A stretch of DNA of 10,328 bases. Source: an uncultured Cloacibacillus sp. (GTDB taxonomy: Bacteria > Synergistota > Synergistia > Synergistales > Synergistaceae). The notes beneath the pieces are model-generated. The model searched no databases. It was not told the DNA's origin and was given only the letters and a program-made list of their open reading frames with translations. The stretch covers positions 1-10,328 of the forward strand of contig UQVV01000046.1 of the NCBI GenBank assembly GCA_900544635.1, given 5' to 3'. The position numbers and the translations under genes were made by a program. Shown one piece after another: positions 5,405 through 10,328 of this stretch (position 1 is its first letter; each line of letters opens with the position of its first letter).

Positions 5405-7738
5405 ATGTCCCGAACCAACAAGGACGACAGGGATTTTTCCCTGGCCAATAAAAAACCGCGCAGGAAAAAATCATTCGCTTCTAAATTTTTCGCTTCGTTC
5501 ATGCTCACGGCGGCCGTCGCCGCAGCCGTGATAGCCGTCGCGTCGTTGCTCTTCCTCAAGGAAATTACGGAGTCGCTGCCGACGACGCCCGAGATACTCG
5601 CGCACGAGCCGAGCCTCGCTACGAAGGTCTACGACCGCAAGGGCAGGCTGATAACGCAGCTCTTCCAGGAGAACCGCACGTGGGTGAAGCTTCAGAACGT
5701 TTCGCCGTGGATGGTGAAGGCCATCCTCGCCGCCGAGGACGACAAATTCTACGAGCACGGCGGCATCCGCCCCGTTTCCATAGCGCGAGCCTTCATGGTG
5801 GACGTATTCCACGGCGAGGCGAAGCAGGGCGCAAGCACGATAACGCAGCAGCTCGCGCGCAACCTCTTCCTCTCCAACGAAAAGACGATAATCCGCAAGG
5901 CGCGCGAAATCGTCCTCGCGATACGGCTCGAGCGCATCTACACCAAGGACCAGCTGCTCGAGATGTACCTCAACACGATATACATGGGCCACGGCACCTA
6001 CGGCATCGAGGCGGCGTCGCGCGAATATTTCGGCAAAGCGCCCGCTAAGCTCGACATCAACGAATCCGCGGTGCTCGCCGGCCTCGTAGCCGCGCCGGAA
6101 AAATACTCGCCCTTCCGACATGCGGGCAACTCGCAGGCGCGCAAGTCGTACGTCCTGCGCAGGATGCTCGACCTTGACTGGATATCCAAGTCCGACTACG
6201 ACGAGAACATAAACAAAGCGCCGAAGCTCGCGGAGAGCGCGCGGCGCGGCAACCCGATAACGCTCGAGGACGCGCCCTATTTCGTTTCCTACATACTTTT
6301 CAGCCACCTGCTGCCCTCCTACGGCACCGACAGGATTTACCGCGGCGGCCTCAGCGTGCATACGACGATAGACAAAGACCTCCAGGCCAAGGCCGAGGAG
6401 CTCGTCTCCGCGATGAAGCACGAAGGTGCGCTCGTCGCGATAGACCCGAACACCGGCGAGATACTCGCGCTCGTCGGCGGACGCGACTTCAACAAGAGCA
6501 AGTTCAACCGCGCGACGCAGGCCTTCCGCCAGCCCGGCTCGGCCTTCAAGCCGATAGTCTACGCCTCCGCGCTCGAGCAGGGCTACCGCGGTGTGGACCA
6601 CGTGCTCGACGCGCCGCTGGAATTCCCCAACGGCTGGGCCCCGGGCAACTACACCTCCGACCAGTACGACGGCGAGATAACGCTGATGCGCGCGCTCGCC
6701 CGTTCGATAAACACCTCCGCCGTGCGCCTCGCGCAGATAAGCGGCGTGCGCAACATAGCCGACCTCGCGCGGCGCATCGGCATAACGACGCCGCACCTGC
6801 CGGACGACCTCTCCGTCGCGCTCGGCACGGCGAGCCTGACGCCGCTCGAAATGTGCGTCGCATATTCGGCGTTCGCCAACAACGGCTATCAGGCGAAGCC
6901 CTACGCGATAAAAGAAATACTCTCGCAGCGCAATGAGACGCTCGAGCAGAACGGCCCGCAGCTCACGCCCGCCATGACGCCCACCGTCGCCGTCACGATG
7001 CGCTCGATGCTGCAGCAGGTGACGGGCTGGGGCACCGGCGCGCGCGCCAAGGTCGGCGGATATGAGACCTTCGGCAAGACGGGAACGACGAACGAATGGA
7101 CCGACGCGTGGTTCGTCGGCGGAGTACCAGGGCTGGTCGTAGTAGTCTACGTCGGCAACGACGACCACAAGCCGCTCGGCGGCAAATCCACGGGAGCCGT
7201 CGCGGCGCTGCCGGTCTGGAAGAATTTCGTGGAATACGCGGTAAAGACGCTCAACCTCCCCGCGACCTTCTCGATACCGACGGACGCCGAGGTTGAATCC
7301 GTAAGCGTCTGCAAGGCGACTGGCTTCCTCGCCGCGCCGGGCTGCGAGGCGACGGAGCTGCTGCTGCCGCTCGGGCACGCGCCATCGTCGCTCTGCCCGT
7401 GGCACGGCGGCACGCTCGCCGGAGCGCTCGCCGACGCGAACGCCCCCGTCCTCCTGCTCGCACCGATAGACGAAGAGACGGACGTAAACCTCTACGCGCT
7501 GCACCTCGGCGGCACGCCCGCGGTACAGCCGCAGCCCGGCGCTGAGACTGCCACAGGCCCAACGGAGCCCGACGCGCCCGCAGCGCCCGTCACGCCGACG
7601 CAGAAACCTCATGTGCAGGAGCCGGCGAAGGTCCCAAGCGCGAAGCCCGCGCCGGCCTACCAAAAGAGAAATTACGACACCCCGGAGGCCGTCGAAGACC
7701 GTTACCAAGAGCTGCTGAAACAGTACGGGATAATATAA
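5405..7738 (+). CDS. Class A penicillin-binding protein, PBP1A type (glycosyltransferase/transpeptidase)
   Basis: This 777-aa bifunctional enzyme polymerises lipid II and cross-links peptidoglycan at the outer face of the inner membrane. A basic cytoplasmic tail is followed by one membrane anchor (about 29-51). The GT51 domain shows EDDKFYEHGG with catalytic Glu111, then GASTITQQLARNLFLS and the LLEMYLNTIYMG motif. The transpeptidase domain has SxxK at Ser379-Lys382 (GSAFKP), SxN at Ser434-Asn436 and KTG at 558-560. A Cys-containing C-terminal piece (Cys636, Cys647, Cys664) of the kind seen in many PBP1A proteins follows. Then comes a Pro/Ala-rich linker from about 706 and a short charged end (TPEAVEDRYQELLKQYGII). 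The ATG at 5405 is chosen because GGAGG lies 10 bases upstream and the promoter just before; the longer frame from 5321 would include the promoter. It is a single-gene unit with its own terminator. Confidence 0.95.
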   Translation: MSRTNKDDRDFSLANKKPRRKKSFASKFFASFMLTAAVAAAVIAVASLLFLKEITESLPTTPEILAHEPSLATKVYDRKGRLITQLFQENRTWVKLQNVSPWMVKAILAAEDDKFYEHGGIRPVSIARAFMVDVFHGEAKQGASTITQQLARNLFLSNEKTIIRKAREIVLAIRLERIYTKDQLLEMYLNTIYMGHGTYGIEAASREYFGKAPAKLDINESAVLAGLVAAPEKYSPFRHAGNSQARKSYVLRRMLDLDWISKSDYDENINKAPKLAESARRGNPITLEDAPYFVSYILFSHLLPSYGTDRIYRGGLSVHTTIDKDLQAKAEELVSAMKHEGALVAIDPNTGEILALVGGRDFNKSKFNRATQAFRQPGSAFKPIVYASALEQGYRGVDHVLDAPLEFPNGWAPGNYTSDQYDGEITLMRALARSINTSAVRLAQISGVRNIADLARRIGITTPHLPDDLSVALGTASLTPLEMCVAYSAFANNGYQAKPYAIKEILSQRNETLEQNGPQLTPAMTPTVAVTMRSMLQQVTGWGTGARAKVGGYETFGKTGTTNEWTDAWFVGGVPGLVVVVYVGNDDHKPLGGKSTGAVAALPVWKNFVEYAVKTLNLPATFSIPTDAEVESVSVCKATGFLAAPGCEATELLLPLGHAPSSLCPWHGGTLAGALADANAPVLLLAPIDEETDVNLYALHLGGTPAVQPQPGAETATGPTEPDAPAAPVTPTQKPHVQEPAKVPSAKPAPAYQKRNYDTPEAVEDRYQELLKQYGII

Positions 7739-7741
7739 AAG

Positions 7742-7767
7742 AAAAAGGGGCGCGAAGCCCCTTTTTT
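7742..7767. terminator. Bidirectional terminator between convergent units
   Basis: GGGGC pairs with GCCCC around the loop GCGAA, with five A before and six T after. It therefore works on the plus strand for the penicillin-binding protein gene and on the minus strand (five T) for the queT-dgt operon, whose last stop codon is 25 bases away. Confidence 0.9.
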
Positions 7768-7791
7768 CATACCTGCGAATAAGCTTTGATT

Positions 7792-8319
7792 TTACGTATC
7801 CAGCTCGTAATAGTAGAGCCTGTTCGCCGCCGCGTCGAAAACGGCGAGCGTGAAGTTCATCGACACGCGCGAGAGCAAATCAGCGCCGCTGTCGGAATTT
7901 GCCTCCGCGTGCCTGTCCTTGAAGAAATAATGTCCCTTTTCTATCGCGGGAAGCAGAGCGCTCCCGCCGCGTCCAGTGACGAACGGCCCGGTCTGATGCG
8001 GGCCTTCGCGCAGGCCGTAGGCGAGCGCCGTAAGCGTCCTGCCGAAAGGCAAAGGCTTCCACGTTTCGCTCGCTTCAAGGCGCTTCGCGAGCGCGCGCCC
8101 GTCCTCCTCGTCGAAATCTATGACGATAAAACTATGGCCGTCGCCATGGCATCCGCCGTGCGTATCCTCGCTGCGGACGACCTGCCCGCTCTCGGGGGTA
8201 AAGCCCAGAACCGCGGCGGCCTTCGCCGTCTCGCCGCCCGAGCGCATATAGACTGATAGTGCGATGGCGGCGACGAGAAGCGGAATTATATATCTGCGCA
8301 GCGCACCGGCGGCCGTCAT
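7792..8319 (-). CDS. Membrane-anchored conserved hypothetical protein
   Basis: This is a 175-aa protein of unknown function. Residues 7-25 (LRRYIIPLLVAAIALSVYM) form one N-terminal membrane anchor or signal sequence, with the rest probably outside the cytoplasm. Its notable motifs are DTHGGCHGDG at 52-61, a central KPLPFGRTLTALAYG, YFFKDRHAEA, and the end NFTLAVFDAAANRLYYYELDT. I recognise this pattern from small uncharacterised proteins of anaerobic Firmicutes and relatives, usually with Phe where Cys57 is here, but know no function. Its start lies 18 bases after the DUF6506 stop. The upstream TCGGGAT is a weak ribosome binding site, so the gene may rely on translational read-in from the operon. 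The bidirectional terminator follows. His54, His58 and Asp60 could bind a metal, which is speculation. Confidence 0.75.
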   Translation of the reverse strand: MTAAGALRRYIIPLLVAAIALSVYMRSGGETAKAAAVLGFTPESGQVVRSEDTHGGCHGDGHSFIVIDFDEEDGRALAKRLEASETWKPLPFGRTLTALAYGLREGPHQTGPFVTGRGGSALLPAIEKGHYFFKDRHAEANSDSGADLLSRVSMNFTLAVFDAAANRLYYYELDT

Positions 8320-8337
8320 ATCCCGACGCGCGCGGCG

Positions 8338-8634
8338 CTAATTTCCGCCGTTTCCGAAGGCTTTGGCGAAAATCTCGTCCTGCTCCGGCAGATGCGTCAC
8401 GAAGCCGACCGGGATTTTATTCCCAGTCGCCTCTATGACGCGGCGCGCGTCCTCCGCCTTGAAAGCTCCGCAGAGCTCTATGCAGCCGGCGCCGCCTTCC
8501 AGCAGCGCCGCGGCCTCGCGGCAGGCCGCCTCGACGGACGGCACGCCGATAATCTGCGCCGCGCCGCCGTGAATCGCGGCCCTGTCCTTCGACGAATCAA
8601 AATCTCCCATTATAAGAAAAGCGAACTTCATCAT
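8338..8634 (-). CDS. DUF6506 family protein
   Basis: This 98-aa soluble protein of unknown function begins MMKFAFLIMGDFDSSKDRA, includes HGGAAQIIGVPSVEAAC, GCIELCGAF and IEATGNKIPVGFVTHLPEQDEIF. This matches what I remember of the DUF6506 family in length and motifs. The start at 8634 forms an ATGA overlap with the stop of the dGTPase-like gene, and GAGG within the end of that gene sits 7 bases upstream, so the two are translationally coupled. A second ATG follows immediately at 8631; either would serve. A longer frame from 8670 would run further into the dgt-like gene and lacks the family start. It is third in the queT operon. The CIELCG motif and alternating helix/strand pattern suggest a small alpha/beta fold, not a membrane protein. 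Confidence 0.82.
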   Translation of the reverse strand: MMKFAFLIMGDFDSSKDRAAIHGGAAQIIGVPSVEAACREAAALLEGGAGCIELCGAFKAEDARRVIEATGNKIPVGFVTHLPEQDEIFAKAFGNGGN

Positions 8635-9659
8635 TGCGAAACCTCGTAAAAACCCGTCACCTTCGGCCACGGACGCGGCACGAAGCTCTTCTGGAACATG
8701 TGCAGCGCGAAGCGGTCCGTCATGCCCGAAATCATATCGACCGCCTCGCGCGCTGAGCCGCCGTTGCTCTCCATACGCTTGTTGAAAAGCGCCGTAATGA
8801 CGTGCTCCACGCGCGACTCCTCGATAATCGCGTTCGTCCGCGCGTAGACGTGCTCGTACAAAAAGCTGCGCAGCCGCTCAATCTCGCCGAGCATATCCGC
8901 GCTGAAGCCGATCGCCTCCGGCGTGCTGTTCGCGACCACGTCCGTAATCATGCCGTCGATGCGGCGCGAATTGCGCATAGTTATCAGCGAGCGCATATCC
9001 TCCGGCATCTCGTCCGCATCAAGCAGCCCGGCGCGCAGCGCGTCGTCGATGTCGTGATTCAGATAGGCGAGCGAGTCCGAAATGCGCACCACCCACGCCT
9101 CCATGCTCGACGGATTAGTCAGGCCGTAGCCGGAACGCACGTCGACCTGTCCCTTTGAATGCTGGAGGATGCCCATGCGCACCTCCCATGTGAGATTCAG
9201 CCCGCGTCCGTCCTTTTCGAGACAGTCCACGACGCGCAGGCTCTGCGCCGCGTGATGGAAGCCTGGCAGGCCGTTCTCGCGCGCGAGTTTGTCGAGGACG
9301 CGCTCGCCCATGTGGCCGAACGGCGTATGGCCGAGGTCGTGCCCCAACGCTATCGCCTCCGTCAAATCCTCGTTGAGCCGCAGCGCGCGCGAAATCGTCC
9401 GCGCAATCTGCGAAACCTCGAGCGTATGCGTCAGCCGCGTCCTGTAATGGTCCCCCTCCGGAAGAAGAAGGACCTGAGTCTTATATTTGAGTCTGCGGAA
9501 AGATTTGCAGTGGATAATCCTGTCCCTGTCGCGCTGGAAGCAGGTGCGTATCGCGCACGGCTCCTCATCCCTCTCGCGCCCGCGGCTGTTTGACGACAGA
9601 CAGGCGGAAGGGGACAAAATCGCGCGCTCGACCTCCTCCCACCGTTCGCGTATATTCAT
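8631..9659 (-). CDS. dgt: dGTP triphosphohydrolase-like HD-domain protein
   Basis: This 342-aa member of the dGTPase-like HD family probably hydrolyses dNTPs to deoxynucleoside and triphosphate. The metal site is seen as His78 (RLTHTLEVSQIARTI), His107-Asp108 (GHDLGHTPFGH) and Asp195 (RISDSLAYLNHDIDD). The N-terminal ERDEEPCAIRTCFQRDRDRIIHCKSFRRLKYKTQV region (residues 29-63) is characteristic of the family. The length fits the shorter dGTPase-like proteins rather than the longer E. coli Dgt, so true dGTP specificity is uncertain. The ATG at 9659 has an excellent ribosome binding site (GGGAGG, 8 bases upstream); a longer frame to 9917 would overlap queT and is rejected. It follows queT by 29 bases and overlaps the DUF6506 start by 4 bases. 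Confidence 0.92.
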   Translation of the reverse strand: MNIRERWEEVERAILSPSACLSSNSRGRERDEEPCAIRTCFQRDRDRIIHCKSFRRLKYKTQVLLLPEGDHYRTRLTHTLEVSQIARTISRALRLNEDLTEAIALGHDLGHTPFGHMGERVLDKLARENGLPGFHHAAQSLRVVDCLEKDGRGLNLTWEVRMGILQHSKGQVDVRSGYGLTNPSSMEAWVVRISDSLAYLNHDIDDALRAGLLDADEMPEDMRSLITMRNSRRIDGMITDVVANSTPEAIGFSADMLGEIERLRSFLYEHVYARTNAIIEESRVEHVITALFNKRMESNGGSAREAVDMISGMTDRFALHMFQKSFVPRPWPKVTGFYEVSQ

Positions 9660-9688
9660 ATCACAAGCCTCCCAACAGTGAAAAAAAT

Positions 9689-10180
9689 TCAGCGCCCGCG
9701 CCGGAAGCCGTCCAGCACATGCGAGCGGCTCACATAAAGCGCGAGCGGCACGCCGATGCCGAAGCATATCGCCGACTGGCTCAGCGCTATATAGACGACC
9801 GAAAGCCAAACCGGCGTCCCCGTCAGAAACGCGAGATAAACGCCGACGACCGCGGCGTTGACCGCGACCGGCGGCACCGCGGCGAGCCACACGTTCGGCA
9901 TCCGCGAAGTCAGCCACGCCGCCGCGAGAGTAGCCGCGCTCCCCAGCACGACGTCCGCGAGGCCGAAGCCGCCGAGCAGATTCGAAAGCAGACAGCCGGC
10001 GAAAAGCCCAGGCACAGCCTCCGGCACAAAAAACGGCAAAAGCGTCAGCGCCTCCGCGACGCGAAACTGCACCGGCCCGAAAGAGAGCGGCGCAAGCGCC
10101 ATGGCAAGCCCCGCATAAAGCGCGGCGATCAAAGCCGAAAGCGCAATTTTATAAGACGGACTAAAAGTAAAATTTCTCAT
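9689..10180 (-). CDS. queT: QueT-family ECF transporter S component (queuosine precursor uptake)
   Basis: This 163-aa integral membrane protein binds the substrate for an energy-coupling-factor transporter; QueT members are thought to import preQ0/preQ1 or queuine-type bases. The family signature ALYAGLAMALAPLSFGPVQFRVAEALTLLPFF is clear (about residues 20-51), followed by further hydrophobic segments consistent with about five or six helices. No EcfA or EcfT gene is in the window, so it presumably shares a common energising module (group II ECF). The ATG at 10180 has no ribosome binding site. A TG-extended TATAAT ends 6 bases before it, so the message probably begins at the start codon. It is first in the queT-dgt-DUF6506-hypothetical operon. 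Confidence 0.88.
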   Translation of the reverse strand: MRNFTFSPSYKIALSALIAALYAGLAMALAPLSFGPVQFRVAEALTLLPFFVPEAVPGLFAGCLLSNLLGGFGLADVVLGSAATLAAAWLTSRMPNVWLAAVPPVAVNAAVVGVYLAFLTGTPVWLSVVYIALSQSAICFGIGVPLALYVSRSHVLDGFRRGR

Positions 10181-10195
10181 AGAGCTATTATATCA
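10180..10195 (-). promoter_or_regulatory. Extended -10 promoter of queT operon, start at the initiation codon
   Basis: On the minus strand TGATATAAT (10195-10187) is a perfect extended -10 element. Only six bases separate it from the ATG, so the expected start is the A of the ATG. No -35 is evident. Confidence 0.65.
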
Positions 10196-10240
10196 GATGC
10201 GCCCGCGCGCAAACCGCGAAAGCCGCATAAAACAGCCGCC

Positions 10241-10264
10241 GCGCCGCGGACGCGCCCGCGGCGC
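10241..10264. repeat. GC-rich perfect hairpin upstream of queT
   Basis: GCGCCGCGG pairs with CCGCGGCGC (9 bp, loop ACGCGC). No T-tract follows directly on either strand. The 128 bases from 10201 to the window end are GC-rich and hold no gene I can support. One frame on each strand stays open to the edge (the minus one stops at 10188), but neither has recognisable protein character. Confidence 0.45.
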
Positions 10265-10328
10265 GATAAAACGCACAGAGCCTCGGACCAATACGCAAAA
10301 CAGCCCGGCGAGCGGAACTTTCGCTGGG

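Noticed and set aside
5471..7708. 745-aa minus-strand open frame opposite the penicillin-binding protein
   Set aside because: Same codon-aligned antisense artefact with low-complexity Arg-rich translation.
7786..8256. 156-aa plus-strand frame opposite the small hypothetical protein
   Set aside because: The minus-strand frame has family-like motifs, a membrane anchor and operon spacing; the plus frame has none and lies beyond a terminator without a promoter.
9660..9917. Upstream extension of the dGTPase-like gene to 9917
   Set aside because: The extension overlaps queT in another frame, reads as Arg/Ala-rich noise, and a strong ribosome binding site marks 9659.
10241..10264. GC hairpin considered as a terminator of an upstream gene
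   Set aside because: No T-tract directly follows on either strand, and the flanking gene is outside the window.
10181..10328. preQ1 riboswitch before queT
   Set aside because: No preQ1-like AGAGGTTC and A-rich tail arrangement is visible on the minus strand, and the promoter appears to abut the start codon.

Overview
The window looks like GC-rich chromosomal DNA from a strictly anaerobic bacterium. The evidence is a tungsten/molybdopterin aldehyde oxidoreductase with its own polyferredoxin, a YkvI-type permease, and a queT-dgt-DUF6506 cluster. A Synergistota-like or Clostridia-like anaerobe would fit, but this is inference from gene content and no marker gene settles it. Every convincing gene has a clear ribosome binding site except queT, which appears leaderless, the small hypothetical at 7792-8319, whose site is weak, and ykvI, whose site is only moderate.

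Left edge (1-854): the C-terminal half of a large serine recombinase, probably the end of an integrated element, runs convergently into a complete tRNA-Leu(CAG) on the minus strand. The recombinase reading frame passes through the tRNA's own intrinsic terminator and stops inside the tRNA T-arm. This is the most unusual arrangement in the window. The recombinase also uses TTA, CTA and TCA codons, which the host genes avoid almost completely.

Region 1019-3963 (plus strand): a tight three-gene operon with an extended -10 promoter, a hairpin-bearing leader and a strong terminator. It encodes a four-cluster [4Fe-4S] polyferredoxin, a long (728 aa) AOR-family tungstopterin oxidoreductase, and a 65-aa ThiS/MoaD-like sulfur carrier ending in Gly-Gly. 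Together they look like an aldehyde (or related carbonyl) oxidising unit: catalytic subunit, electron-transfer subunit and a cofactor sulfur donor.

Region 4094-5319 (plus strand): a monocistronic YkvI-family permease with its own promoter and terminator. Region 5356-7767 (plus strand): a class A penicillin-binding protein (PBP1A type) with its own extended -10 promoter, ending at a bidirectional terminator shared with the opposing operon.

Region 7792-10195 (minus strand): an apparent operon queT (queuosine-precursor ECF S component) - dGTPase-like HD hydrolase - DUF6506 protein - membrane-anchored conserved hypothetical. The first gene seems to be transcribed from its start codon. The last 130 bases hold a GC-rich hairpin and no gene that can be supported. 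All five promoters recognised here carry a TG-extended -10 element.
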